A stretch of 64,000 nucleotides of DNA from Paenibacillus camerounensis (GTDB taxonomy: Bacteria > Bacillota > Bacilli > Paenibacillales > Paenibacillaceae), in the NCBI RefSeq assembly GCF_000723885.1, contig NZ_CCDG010000038.1, positions 1-64,000 on the forward strand, read 5' to 3'. The notes beneath the pieces are model-generated. The model saw only the letters and a list, made by a program, of their open reading frames with translations, searched no databases and had not been told where the DNA came from. Below are positions 8,495-17,367 of the stretch, in pieces (position 1 is the first letter of the stretch; each line of letters starts with the position of its first letter). The translations under genes were made by a program, and so were the position numbers.

Positions 8495-8828
8495 TTTAAA
8501 TTGGGATCATGATATGCGCCGCATTGAATATGGCGGGTGGACATGCTGCGGCTTTTTTTTAAAAGCTTCCCAAAATCCCCCCCGGCCTACGGGATGCCTG
8601 CGATTCACTCCCGCCGCTCCTCCCTGGTCTAAGCTGCTGCCAGAATGGCGAATCCCCTGCTCTGACGTTATTGATTCCCTGTTCATCCACTTCCCTGGCG
8701 CCACAAACTTACTTAAAGTGTGTAAATATTATTATTTCATGTTATACTTTTCGGGTAGATTTATTTACAGCTGCAAATACTGCTGAAAGCTTATAAATCG
8801 TATAATTCTCATACCTGGAGGGATTATT
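8495..8828. other. Intergenic region before the LLM oxidoreductase
   Basis: No gene is seen. On plus there is a weak hairpin, GCCGCA (8518-8523) pairing with TGCGGC (8547-8552), followed by eight T (8553-8560), which looks like a terminator although no plus-strand gene precedes it. A TATAAT hexamer lies about 25 bp before the GTG at 8829 and could be the -10 box of that gene, without a good -35. Confidence 0.35.
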
Positions 8829-9842
8829 GTGAAGCAACTGCGGGATATTCCGATTTCTGTGCTGGACCTTGCTCCGATTGTAGAGGGCGGAACAGCAGCG
8901 GATTCACTGCACAATACACTGGATTTGGCACGCCATGCTGAAGAGTGGGGTTATCACCGCTACTGGCTGGCGGAGCATCATAATATGACCGGCATTGCGA
9001 GCTCAGCAACCTCTGTTGTTATCGGGCATGTAGCTGCCGGAACCAAGAGCATCCGCGTCGGCTCAGGCGGAATCATGCTCAGCAACCACGCTCCGCTGAT
9101 GATTGCAGAGCAGTTCGGAACCCTGGAATCGCTGTTTCCCGGACGCATTGACCTCGGCCTCGGCAGAGCGCCAGGCTCCGATCAGGCAGCAGCAAGAGCG
9201 CTGCGGCGCGGCCTCGGCAGCGACGGCAGTGAATTCCCTGAGCAGCTTAGTGAGCTCAGAGCCTACTTCGATCCGGACGGTGCAGGATCACGCCCGCTCG
9301 GGGTACGTGCTACACCGGGCGAAGGCCTGAATGTACCCATCTGGCTGCTTGGCTCCAGCGGTTTCAGCGCCCAGCTGGCCGGACAGCTGGGATTGCCGTT
9401 CGCTTTTGCCAGCCACTTCGCCCCTGATTATCTGCTGCCTGCGTTACACCTGTACCGCACCAGCTTCAAACCGTCGGCTGCACTCAACAAGCCGCATGTG
9501 ATGGTCGGACTCGGGATTACCGCTGCCGATACTGCTCCGGCCGCACGCTGGCTGGCTACTTCGCAGCAGCAGCAGTTCCTGAATATTATCCGCGGCCGCA
9601 CAGGCAAGCTTCAGCCTCCGGTGGACGATATGGAGCAGCTGTGGTCGCCGCAGGAAAGAGCCCTTCTGCTGGACAAGCAGAAATACTCCATTGCCGGGGA
9701 TAGAGCCTCTATCAAGGAACGGCTTCTGCAGATACTCGAAGAAACGGATGCTGATGAGTTCATCATTGCTTCCCAGATTTTCGATCATACAGCACGCCTG
9801 CGTTCCTATGAGCTGGTATCGGAGCTTGTTAAAGAAAACTAA
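8829..9842 (+). CDS. LLM-class flavin-dependent oxidoreductase (luciferase-like)
   Basis: This 337-residue protein belongs to the bacterial-luciferase-like monooxygenase superfamily, group 1 (YhbW/MsnO8-like). It opens with [20 protein letters not shown] and contains [16 protein letters not shown] and [13 protein letters not shown], all typical of the TIM-barrel flavin enzymes. It should use reduced FMN to oxidise a small molecule; the substrate is unknown. The start is GTG at 8829, 8 bp after CTGGAGGG. It stands alone and ends at a clear terminator. Confidence 0.9.
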   Translation: MKQLRDIPISVLDLAPIVEGGTAADSLHNTLDLARHAEEWGYHRYWLAEHHNMTGIASSATSVVIGHVAAGTKSIRVGSGGIMLSNHAPLMIAEQFGTLESLFPGRIDLGLGRAPGSDQAAARALRRGLGSDGSEFPEQLSELRAYFDPDGAGSRPLGVRATPGEGLNVPIWLLGSSGFSAQLAGQLGLPFAFASHFAPDYLLPALHLYRTSFKPSAALNKPHVMVGLGITAADTAPAARWLATSQQQQFLNIIRGRTGKLQPPVDDMEQLWSPQERALLLDKQKYSIAGDRASIKERLLQILEETDADEFIIASQIFDHTARLRSYELVSELVKEN

Positions 9843-9872
9843 CCAAATCAGCAGATTTTTTGATCATTCAGC

Positions 9873-9930
9873 AAGACAGTCGCACGGATACCGGCAATCA
9901 TGCCGCTCCCGGGCAGGCTGTCTTGTTTTT
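9873..9930 (+). terminator. Rho-independent terminator after the LLM oxidoreductase
   Basis: CAAGACAG pairs with CTGTCTTG across a roughly 38-nt inner segment that is itself GC-rich, and a run of T follows at 9925-9931. It lies 30 bp after the stop codon. Confidence 0.7.
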
Positions 9931-10319
9931 TATATTCACCAGACCCGGATGTTCTCAATAAAACACACCAATAAATACGATATCTAAAGAAATAAAGAAC
10001 ATTCCGAAGTTATCCGGCGTAAATACTGCTTCATATGCATTTTTCCCGATATTTTAAAGAAATATATATAATTTAAGCGTTTTTGTTTGTTCCCTTTATT
10101 GATTATACTGTAGTTATTCGTTATAACGAACATACATAAAAAAGATATACGCACCAAGCAGTCGCTTATTATTTCTGCATTCAGATCACCAGTAAAAATA
10201 GTAGTTCTCAAAAATACTACTTCTTTCGACAATGTAGTGGAGAAATTACGGGGTATCAGCGTTATTGTGTCGAGCTGTGGAATACGGCAGGGTGTTCGAG
10301 AAGAAAGGGGCGGCGGCGG
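9931..10319 (+). other. AT-rich leader of the surface protein/sortase pair
   Basis: The region is AT-rich and holds no convincing gene. It carries the promoter and palindrome at 10099-10130, and a small inverted repeat AGTAGT...ACTACT near 10199-10222 inside the presumed leader RNA. The leader would be about 185 nt long. Confidence 0.4.
10099..10130 (+). promoter_or_regulatory. Promoter overlapped by a perfect 14-bp palindrome
   Basis: TTGATT (10099-10104), a 17-bp spacer and TATAAC (10122-10127) form a plausible SigA promoter. The -10 box lies inside the perfect palindrome TTCGTTATAACGAA (10117-10130), a likely operator for a dimeric repressor of the anchor-protein/sortase pair. The regulator is not identifiable from this window. 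Confidence 0.55.
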
Positions 10320-11333
10320 ATGAAGAGAATAGGGCAGATCGCCCTGATTGGCACGTATATAATGTTGCTCATAACTGGTGTAGTCTGGCATGCCGGAGGA
10401 GTAAGTGCAGAGGATACCATCAAGCTCACTGTTCATTCGAAGTCAAAGAGCACCGCGGTGATGAACAATATGCAGCCCGGAGACGAGAGCTTGTCAGAAT
10501 ACACGATGATTAATGAAGGATCACAGGCACTTGATTATTTTGTAGACTTCAAATTCCTTTCAGGAGATGCAGAGCTATACAACATCCTGGAGATGACGCT
10601 GCAAAAAGAGGGAGTAACGCTCTATTCAGGAGTAATGAGCCAGGCTGAAGGCAGGGTTGCCGTCGGCTCATTGGCTGGAGGATCAGAGGAAGCCATTCAA
10701 ATGGATGTCACTTTTCCTCTGGAGGCAGGCAATGAGTTTCAGGGGAAGACGGTTAGTGTTACTTTTAACTTTACTGCTTCTGCTGTCCCGCAGCCGACAA
10801 CGGAGCCCAGCCCGCTGCCTTCAGCTACACCTGCACCTTCCGCTGAAGCCACTCCGACACCAGCCGCCTCCGCTACCCCGGAGCCAACCGGAGGTCCGGG
10901 CAGTACACCTGAAGCTTCAGCTACACCAGCGCCAACATCTGAAGTAACACCAACGCCTGCAGCCACTGCGTATCCTGGCGGCACTAACACACAGGCGCCT
11001 TCGGCAACACCATCCGCCGCTGCCACGGCTGTGCCTGGAAACGGTGAGGTGACTGTAACGGATCCTCCAGTTCCGCTGGGCGGAGATGAAGGGGATAACA
11101 GCAGCAAGGCAGGACCGACTCCGGATGCAGGCAGCGTAGATACCGGCAGCACCGCTGCCCCGTCGCCTGACCAGGAGCTTGTAATCGATGATGAAGAGCT
11201 TCCGCTCTCCGGGCCGGACACCGGCAACGAGCTGCCGGATACAGCTGAGCCCTGGTATAACCTGATCCTGATCAGCACGGCAGCAGCCATCTTTAGCATC
11301 ATCCTGCTGCGCAGGCTGAAGTCTAAGAAGTAA
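10320..11333 (+). CDS. Cell-wall-anchored surface protein with LPDTA sorting signal
   Basis: This 337-residue exported protein has a signal peptide at residues 1-30 (cleavage likely after VSA), an N-terminal beta-type domain to about residue 150 with MQPGDE and YTMINEGS features recalling TasA/CalY-like envelope proteins, and a Pro/Thr/Ala/Ser-rich flexible linker (about 155-265). The C-terminal sorting signal is LPDTA at 305-309, followed by a membrane helix and the basic tail RRLKSKK. LPxTA signals are typical substrates of class D sortases, and such a sortase is encoded 17 bp downstream. AAAGGGG precedes the ATG. The role on the surface is unknown. Confidence 0.85.
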   Translation: MKRIGQIALIGTYIMLLITGVVWHAGGVSAEDTIKLTVHSKSKSTAVMNNMQPGDESLSEYTMINEGSQALDYFVDFKFLSGDAELYNILEMTLQKEGVTLYSGVMSQAEGRVAVGSLAGGSEEAIQMDVTFPLEAGNEFQGKTVSVTFNFTASAVPQPTTEPSPLPSATPAPSAEATPTPAASATPEPTGGPGSTPEASATPAPTSEVTPTPAATAYPGGTNTQAPSATPSAAATAVPGNGEVTVTDPPVPLGGDEGDNSSKAGPTPDAGSVDTGSTAAPSPDQELVIDDEELPLSGPDTGNELPDTAEPWYNLILISTAAAIFSIILLRRLKSKK

Positions 11334-11350
11334 ATGAGGGGGAAGAGAGT

Positions 11351-12019
11351 ATGAGGAAGCCGCGTCCGGGGATACTTATCGCCGCCGTCCGCCTAATCCT
11401 CATACTCTCTTTGTCTGTTCTGCTCTATTCAGCATTTCAGATCTACAAAGCTCCTGCAGAGGCACGCCAGGCACTGCAAGACTGGGACAAAAAGAGGGAG
11501 GAAGCCCAAGTTCCCGCTGTTCAAGCCGAGAAAGAGATCCCCTTGCCTCCGGGGATGGTAACACTGCCTGTGCAGACAAAGAATGCACAGAGAGTATATG
11601 CGGATGGCGAGATTATCGGTGAGATTTATTTTCCCGCACTGGACCGCAGGGTTGCTATTCTTGAAGGGACGCAGCGCGCACAGCTGAAGAAAGGCGCCGG
11701 ACATTATTCGGGGAGCGCAGCGATCGGCACGGACGGCAACAGTGTGCTCGCCGGACACCGGGATACAGTGTTCCGCGGACTCGGCACACTTGCGGAGCAT
11801 GATCTGATCGAGGTAGAAACGCTCGATGGAACGTTCATTTATGAAGTGACCGGCAGCACCATTGTCGACGGAGAGGAGCGGGGAGCTATTCAGCCGAGCA
11901 GCACTCCTGTACTTACACTGATTACCTGCTATCCTTTCAGCTATGCAGGAACGGCGCCGGAACGGTATCTGCTGTCTGCCGTGCTGATCAAGAGCGAGCC
12001 GCCGCAGAAGCAAGAGTGA
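11351..12019 (+). CDS. Class D sortase
   Basis: This 222-residue membrane-anchored transpeptidase has an N-terminal helix (residues 8-28) and a sortase beta-barrel with His136 (AGHRDTVF), Cys193 (LTLITCYPF) and Arg205 (PERYLL), the expected catalytic triad. The TLITC motif and overall length fit class D sortases, of which B. anthracis SrtC acts on LPNTA. The neighbouring LPDTA protein is the obvious dedicated substrate. Translation probably starts at ATG 11351 after GAGGGGGAAGAG. Confidence 0.9.
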   Translation: MRKPRPGILIAAVRLILILSLSVLLYSAFQIYKAPAEARQALQDWDKKREEAQVPAVQAEKEIPLPPGMVTLPVQTKNAQRVYADGEIIGEIYFPALDRRVAILEGTQRAQLKKGAGHYSGSAAIGTDGNSVLAGHRDTVFRGLGTLAEHDLIEVETLDGTFIYEVTGSTIVDGEERGAIQPSSTPVLTLITCYPFSYAGTAPERYLLSAVLIKSEPPQKQE

Positions 12020-12098
12020 GTTAGCCGGCAGACGTCCGATCTGCCAAAAGATGAGTCCGCGCACGGAACATGATAATATAGTACTGCGAGTAATGCGG

Positions 12099-12142
12099 CA
12101 GGCAACACCGGCTGTACCGGCATACCCGGGCAGCCTGTTTTT
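12099..12142 (+). terminator. Probable terminator after the sortase
   Basis: CAGGC (12099-12103) pairs with GCCTG (12133-12137), with inner CCGG complementarity, and is followed by TTTTT. It lies 80 bp after the sortase stop. Confidence 0.5.
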
Positions 12143-12217
12143 GCGGCAGTTATCAGGCTTATGTATAGGGCACCCTGTAATTAAACATATTTTAGATGAA
12201 GAGGAGCTGACTTACCT

Positions 12218-13450
12218 GTGAAAGATGAACTGATTAAACGGTTTGTATCCTATGCACAGATGGATACCCAGTCAAATGAAGAAAACGATACCTGTCCTTC
12301 TACCCCGGGGCAAATGGAGCTGGCCCGCAAGCTGGTGGACGAGCTGCAGGAGCTGGGACTAACGGAAGTTACCGTGGACGAGCATGCCTATGTAATGGCT
12401 ACTCTGGCTGCGAACACCGATAAGGAAGTGCCGGCGATCGGATTCCTGGCCCATCTCGATACGGCAACGGATTTTACCGGTACCCATGTGAAGCCGCAGA
12501 TCATCGAAAATTATGACGGCGGCGATATTGTGCTGAACCGGGAGCAGAATATCATCCTGTCCACGGCCAGCTTCCCGGAGCTGCCTGAATACAAAGGGCA
12601 TACCCTGATTACAACGGACGGCACCACCCTGCTGGGTGCAGATAACAAGGCCGGAATTGCCGAGATCATGACTGCTATGGCTTATCTGATCGCCCATCCC
12701 GAAATCAAGCACGGCAAAATCCGTGTAGCCTTCACCCCCGATGAGGAGATAGGACGCGGACCGCACAAGTTCGATGTCGCCGCCTTCGGCGCTTCCTATG
12801 CATATACGGTTGACGGGGGACCGCTCGGCGAGCTGGAGTACGAGAGCTTCAATGCCGCTTCCGCCAAAATCACCTTTAAAGGTGTCAACGTCCATCCCGG
12901 AACCGCCAAGGGTAAAATGGTCCACTCCTCCAAAATCGCAATGGCCTTCCATCTCAGACTGCCTGCCGGCGAATCGCCTGAATTTACAGACGGTTATGAG
13001 GGCTTCTATCACCTGATCTCCATGCAGGGAACGGCGGAGCACAGCAAGCTGGCCTATATTATCCGCGACTTTGACCGTGCAAGCTTCGAGAACCGCAAAG
13101 CGAACATCTCCGCTATCGTTGACGAGTTCAAGTCCACCTACGGGGATGAGAATATACTGCTGGAGATGAACGACCAGTACTACAATATGCGCGAAAAAAT
13201 CGAGCCGGTCCGCCACATCGTCGATATCGCCCACGAGGCAATGGAGAATCTCGGCATTACACCGGTAATCCGCCCCATCCGCGGCGGCACCGACGGCTCG
13301 CAGCTGTCATATATGGGACTGCCTACGCCGAATATTTTCACGGGCGGGGAGAACTTCCACGGCAAATTCGAGTATGCATCCGTCGACGTTATGCTCAAGG
13401 CCGTGAATGTAATCGTAGAAATCTCCAGGCTGTTTGAGGAAAAAGCTTAA
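12218..13450 (+). CDS. pepT: Peptidase T (tripeptide aminopeptidase)
   Basis: This 410-residue M20-family zinc aminopeptidase removes the N-terminal residue of tripeptides in the cytoplasm. The two-metal site is visible in [36 protein letters not shown] and [14 protein letters not shown], and [18 protein letters not shown] lies near the C-terminus. The length matches the usual 408-410. The start is GTG at 12218 after AGAGGAG. It is a single gene with no partner. Confidence 0.95.
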   Translation: MKDELIKRFVSYAQMDTQSNEENDTCPSTPGQMELARKLVDELQELGLTEVTVDEHAYVMATLAANTDKEVPAIGFLAHLDTATDFTGTHVKPQIIENYDGGDIVLNREQNIILSTASFPELPEYKGHTLITTDGTTLLGADNKAGIAEIMTAMAYLIAHPEIKHGKIRVAFTPDEEIGRGPHKFDVAAFGASYAYTVDGGPLGELEYESFNAASAKITFKGVNVHPGTAKGKMVHSSKIAMAFHLRLPAGESPEFTDGYEGFYHLISMQGTAEHSKLAYIIRDFDRASFENRKANISAIVDEFKSTYGDENILLEMNDQYYNMREKIEPVRHIVDIAHEAMENLGITPVIRPIRGGTDGSQLSYMGLPTPNIFTGGENFHGKFEYASVDVMLKAVNVIVEISRLFEEKA

Positions 13451-13791
13451 CCGCTGCTTGGGATCAGCGGATGGCAGTGGCGCCGCCTGCTGATGCGGGA
13501 ATGTTGCCGTAATTGCAATAATAGTCTTAGTCCATGCGGGTTGCGGCTGTTGGGGCGGCTTCGGCGGTTACGTCGGTTGAGTGGACCAGAGGTACTTGGG
13601 CTGTTGCTGCGAGCTGCACAAATTACATCAGCTGGGGCAGACAGGCCAAATCCCGGTTAGTTAAAGTAATCTGACAGTTGCTGTAGCAGGTACGCATGCG
13701 TGGCAGCTGAGGAAGGTATCTTAGCCGTGGTAACCGTGATATTCAGCAGTTTTGCAGGGTTTCCGGATGAATAGCTCCTGTTAGCGATATA

Positions 13792-13838
13792 AAACAACCC
13801 CCGGCAAAAGCGGATGCTTTCAGCCGGGGGCTGTTTTT
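13792..13838 (+). terminator. Rho-independent terminator
   Basis: CCCCCGGC pairs with GCCGGGGG, extended by AACA/TGTT, and is followed by TTTTT on plus and preceded by an A-rich stretch, so it could act in both directions. It is 340 bp after pepT. Confidence 0.7.
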
Positions 13839-13952
13839 GTGCTTATTTACTTTCTGAGAAGCTCTATCGCTTTCCACCTGTTACTCGCTTAGCCTAAGTC
13901 TTGCGGAAACTAGGCACCAGGGGATGAGCTATACCGGGGTAGCAATTGCTCC

Positions 13953-13976
13953 ATTAAAGGGATTTTTCCCTTTAAT
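13953..13976. repeat. Perfect hairpin, copy 1 of a paired repeat
   Basis: ATTAAAGGGA and TCCCTTTAAT form a 10-bp perfect stem with a 4-nt loop. The same sequence reappears in a longer form 25 bp downstream. Confidence 0.75.
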
Positions 13977-14000
13977 CAATCATTTTCGGGCCACCACCAG

Positions 14001-14032
14001 CACCATTAAAGGGATGTTTCCCTTTAATGGTG
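14001..14032. repeat. Perfect hairpin, copy 2 of a paired repeat
   Basis: CACCATTAAAGGGA and TCCCTTTAATGGTG form a 14-bp perfect stem with the loop TGTT. There is no T-run, so it is not an ordinary terminator. Confidence 0.75.
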
Positions 14033-14130
14033 CACTCCCGGGCCGCCATCGGACCGTCCCAGGCCCAGCCGCGCCCGCCAGCGTTGCCCTAACGCCTAAG
14101 CGGCGGCACACGGCACGCTTCCCGAGCGCT

Positions 14131-15267
14131 CTATCCCTTAAGCGGCAGCCAGCCCGTCGGGCGGGAGATTGCGCCCCACAGCGGGTCAGGGATAACCAGC
14201 TCGGCCTGGGCTGAGGTATCCAGCTCGGTCGCAATGTCGGCGGCGCGGCCTTCTGCAAGCTTCTGCACATAGTCCGGATCAATCAGCAGCGGACGGCCGA
14301 GCGCCACCAGTTCAATGCCGGTATCCAGGCTCTTCAGCGCATCCTCCGGCTTGTAGAGCGAGCCGACGCCGATGACCGGCACAGCACCGCCCGCGCGGTC
14401 GACAATCTGTTCGATTCTCGGACGTTCATCTTCCGTGCCGCGGCGCGGCAGTGACCACAGCTCCATCAGCGAGGCATGCAGGTAGTCGAGTCCTTCCTCT
14501 TTGAGCGCATCAATCAGCGCGAAGGTCTCAGCCATTGTAATTCCCGGTGTTTCCGGCTCTTCCGGAGAGAAACGGTAGCCGACAATGAACGGGGTGGATG
14601 CATACTCACCCGCCACGCGCTTCACTTCACGCAGAACGGCGAGCGGGAAGCTCAGGCGCTTCTCCAGGCTTCCGCCCCAGCGGTCCTCGCGGCGGTTGGA
14701 ATGCGGCGAGAAAAACTGCTGCAGCAGATAGCCGTTAGCGCCATGGATTTCAACACCGTCGAAGCCGGCCTCAATGGCCCGGCGGGTCGCTGCACCGAAA
14801 TCAGCGATGATCACTTGAATCTCCTCATCCGTCAGCGTGCGCGGTACAGGTCCGTGCCCGCCGCCCGGCAGCTCGGACGGAACATCGCTGGCGCTGACGG
14901 TCTGGCCGTCAGGCAGCAGCTCCGGCGGACACTGGCGTCCCCCGTGAAAGATCTGCAGCACGGCCTTGGCACCCTCGCCCTTAATCGCCGCAGCCAGCTG
15001 GCGCAGGCTCGGGATCAGCTCGTCGCGGTCAGCGCCGAATTCCCCGGGGAAGCCCTTGCCGCCCCGGCTTACATAGACACATGCTGTAACAACCATACCG
15101 GCGCCTTTGGAGCGGCGGATATAGTAATCAAGCTCAGGTCCGGAGACCGTACCGTCCTCATTGGAAGAAAAATTCGTCATAGGCGCCATAACCACACGGT
15201 TACGCAGGGTAACTCCATTATTGAATGCATAAGAGTCCAATAGCGGACGATAATCAGTTTGCGGCAT
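14131..15267 (-). CDS. NADH:flavin oxidoreductase (old yellow enzyme family, YqiG-like)
   Basis: The protein is 378 residues from ATG 15267, chosen because GGAGGG lies 10 bp upstream; longer in-frame starts lack this. It is a TIM-barrel FMN enzyme with NRVVMAPMTNFSS near the N-terminus, DGVEIHGANGYLLQQFFSPHSNRR (the HxxN-type active-site region) and GVGSLYKPEDA for FMN phosphate. It should reduce an activated alkene or similar electrophile with NAD(P)H. An HxlR-family regulator is encoded 77 bp upstream on the same strand, a common pairing for electrophile or quinone responses. Confidence 0.9.
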   Translation of the reverse strand: MPQTDYRPLLDSYAFNNGVTLRNRVVMAPMTNFSSNEDGTVSGPELDYYIRRSKGAGMVVTACVYVSRGGKGFPGEFGADRDELIPSLRQLAAAIKGEGAKAVLQIFHGGRQCPPELLPDGQTVSASDVPSELPGGGHGPVPRTLTDEEIQVIIADFGAATRRAIEAGFDGVEIHGANGYLLQQFFSPHSNRREDRWGGSLEKRLSFPLAVLREVKRVAGEYASTPFIVGYRFSPEEPETPGITMAETFALIDALKEEGLDYLHASLMELWSLPRRGTEDERPRIEQIVDRAGGAVPVIGVGSLYKPEDALKSLDTGIELVALGRPLLIDPDYVQKLAEGRAADIATELDTSAQAELVIPDPLWGAISRPTGWLPLKG

Positions 15268-15344
15268 CTCGAACAATCCCTCCATTATTGTATCTGTATC
15301 CTTTATACTACACCGCATCTTGCACGCGTCACCGGATAACAGTG

Positions 15345-15719
15345 CTATTCTCCAGTCTGGCTGTTGTTTTTCCAGACCACATTATTCCCGTAATCCTTAC
15401 CCCAGTCATACATCATCCGCAGCACCGGCAGCAGGCTTTGCCCGTAATCCGTCAAAGAGTATTCTACTCTCGGCGGGACCTCGGCATACACTTTTCTCAA
15501 TACAAGCTGATCCTCCTCCAGCTCACGGAGCTGGTTAGTCAGCATTTTTTGCGTAATATGGGGAATGAGCTTCTTCAGCTCGCTGAAGCGCTTGGTGCCT
15601 TCAAGGCCCAGATGCCACAGGATGATCAGCTTCCATTTGCCGCCGATAACGGCAAGCGTAAGCTCCTTCTCGCAGTTAATTTCCTGCAGATTGATACGGT
15701 CTTTAATTTCCGTTGCCAA
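15345..15719 (-). CDS. HxlR-family winged-helix regulator
   Basis: This 124-residue regulator is read from TTG 15719, which has AGAGGGGGG 8 bp upstream; an ATG-led extension to 15818 is open but not supported by a ribosome site. The family signature runs from [19 protein letters not shown] through [25 protein letters not shown] to [10 protein letters not shown]. Cys near the N-terminus (EINCEKE, about residue 14) is at the position used for redox or electrophile sensing in YodB-type relatives. It probably controls the oxidoreductase gene that follows. It is not next to hxlAB, which lies 11 kb away. Confidence 0.9.
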   Translation of the reverse strand: MATEIKDRINLQEINCEKELTLAVIGGKWKLIILWHLGLEGTKRFSELKKLIPHITQKMLTNQLRELEEDQLVLRKVYAEVPPRVEYSLTDYGQSLLPVLRMMYDWGKDYGNNVVWKNNSQTGE

Positions 15720-15837
15720 GATATGCGCCCCCCTCTCATTCTTACCTATCATACTACAAAACACCCGGCCCCCGCACATCGCCGCCATCCGCACAGACAA
15801 CCGGTCCGCCGCTGCCAAGCACCATACACATACCCGT

Positions 15838-15872
15838 AAAAAACAAAGACCGCAGGCTCAAGGCCCGCGGTC
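15838..15872 (-). terminator. Terminator of the second sugar ABC operon
   Basis: On minus, GACCGC and GCGGTC flank GGGCC...GGCCT-type pairing, followed by TTTGTTTTTT. It lies just after the stop of the solute-binding gene. Confidence 0.8.
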
Positions 15873-15884
15873 TCAATATTGGAT

Positions 15885-17276
15885 TTACTCGATAACCAGG
15901 CTTCCCTGCAGATCAGCTGCACTGAAGTCCGGCTGTGCTTCAACTGTAGTATCTCCTGCAGCAACTGCTTTTTCCAGTGCCGCATTATAACGGGTGTTCA
16001 GATCCTGAATTTCTTTATCAAGGTCTCCGCCGGTAAAGATATATCTGTTGAACACGTCCATCTTCTTGGTCCCTTCCAGACGTCCTTCAGTAGCACCGAA
16101 TGGAGTAGCCGGATAGATTCCGTCGAACTTGGTTGGCAGGAAGTACTCGATGCCCGCAATATCCGGAGCTTTCGCTGCAGCGGCTACAGAAGGGATAACG
16201 GATACGCCGTATCCGCCTTCCTGATAGGCGGTCTGTACGTCATCGCTGTACATCCATTCGATGAACTTCCAGGCTGCTTCCTTGTTGGCCGAATCCTTGC
16301 TCATTGCCAGATAGCTGCCGGAGATAACCTGGCTTACGCCGTTCTGCTGGCCGTCGATGGTCGGCGGCAGTGCTGCAGCCCAGCGGATTTCAGTCGGGAA
16401 CTGGGTTTTGTATACGCTTGGCTCTACAGAGTGGTTAAAGTACATTCCGATTTTGCCCTGGGCGAATTGTGCACGCAGCGGGTCAATATCAAGCGATTCC
16501 GAGCCCGGCATCATGCTGCCGTCCTCAACGATCTGCCGCAGCGCTTCAAGTGTCTCTTTGTACATGCCAAAATCAAATTGTCCGGTCTGGAAGTTGAAGC
16601 CTTCCTGTCCTTCAGTCTTGCTCAGCGTTGTAATCGGATGGGCGATACGCTCAAAGCCGCTGCCGCTCTTGAAATTGCCGGCAAGTCCATAAGCGCCTTC
16701 AGCCTTGCCTACCTCGGTAATCTTCTTCGCATCCTCTACCATCTCGGCCAGAGTGGTCGGCGGCTCGGTAATGCCGGCCTTCTCAAACAGATCCACGTTG
16801 TAGATCAGGCGCCAGAACTGGCCGATATTCGGCAGGGTGTAGATTTTACCGTCAACGGTGTTCTTTTCATTAATCAGGATGCTCTCGAACCGGCTCTTCA
16901 TCTCCGGTGTAATGTATTCATCGAAGGATTCCAGGTAGCCCTTCTTCACCCATGTCGGCACGTTGCCTGTATCCACACGCAGAATGTCCGGCGCCTGTTT
17001 ACTGGAGAAGGCAATATCCACGGACTGTGCATAGTTATCAGCCATTACCTTGAATTCGATATCTACATCAGGGTTAAGCCCCTCGTATTCACTGATCTTC
17101 TGTTCAATAAAATCGGAATCATGACGGTCGATCGACCAGTAGACCAGCTTGGTTTGTCCGGCAGCGGCATTACCCTCTTCCGCCTCGGCATTTGTATTAT
17201 TGGAAGATGCACAACCGGCCAGCGAACCCGCCAGCAGCAGCGAAGCACCCGCCAGCATCCATTGATTTCTTTTCAT
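15885..17276 (-). CDS. Extracellular sugar-binding lipoprotein (family 1 SBP)
   Basis: This 463-residue lipoprotein has a signal sequence ending in LAGC, an Asn/Ala/Glu-rich tether, and a type 1 solute-binding fold. AAAGGGAGG precedes the ATG. It is the last gene of an operon running permease, permease, histidine kinase, response regulator, binding protein, an order common in Paenibacillus for sugar importers with their own YesMN pair. The ligand is unknown; the divergent lyase and KdgF-like cupin suggest an unsaturated uronate oligosaccharide. Confidence 0.9.
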   Translation of the reverse strand: MKRNQWMLAGASLLLAGSLAGCASSNNTNAEAEEGNAAAGQTKLVYWSIDRHDSDFIEQKISEYEGLNPDVDIEFKVMADNYAQSVDIAFSSKQAPDILRVDTGNVPTWVKKGYLESFDEYITPEMKSRFESILINEKNTVDGKIYTLPNIGQFWRLIYNVDLFEKAGITEPPTTLAEMVEDAKKITEVGKAEGAYGLAGNFKSGSGFERIAHPITTLSKTEGQEGFNFQTGQFDFGMYKETLEALRQIVEDGSMMPGSESLDIDPLRAQFAQGKIGMYFNHSVEPSVYKTQFPTEIRWAAALPPTIDGQQNGVSQVISGSYLAMSKDSANKEAAWKFIEWMYSDDVQTAYQEGGYGVSVIPSVAAAAKAPDIAGIEYFLPTKFDGIYPATPFGATEGRLEGTKKMDVFNRYIFTGGDLDKEIQDLNTRYNAALEKAVAAGDTTVEAQPDFSAADLQGSLVIE

Positions 17277-17367
17277 CTAAAAAAACCTCCCTTTATGTTT
17301 GTAATCGCATTCATTTCATATAAAAAGTATAGAATGACTGCCCTCTTGTGAGTGAAGGGGAAAACAA

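Larger units (their letters stand above)
13451..14130. other. 680-bp intergenic region with hairpins
   Basis: No gene is supported. The first 340 bp are featureless apart from short GC hairpins. A terminator lies at 13792-13838 and two near-identical perfect hairpins at 13953-13976 and 14001-14032. The remainder up to the stop of the minus-strand oxidoreductase gene is GC-rich. Confidence 0.6.

Noticed and set aside
8555..8575. AAAAGCTT at 8561 as a third LacI-type operator
   Set aside because: Only one half-site is present; the second half reads CCC in place of TTC.
15879..17351. 490-residue plus-strand open frame
   Set aside because: Fully antisense to the sugar-binding lipoprotein, which has a signal peptide, lipobox and ribosome site.
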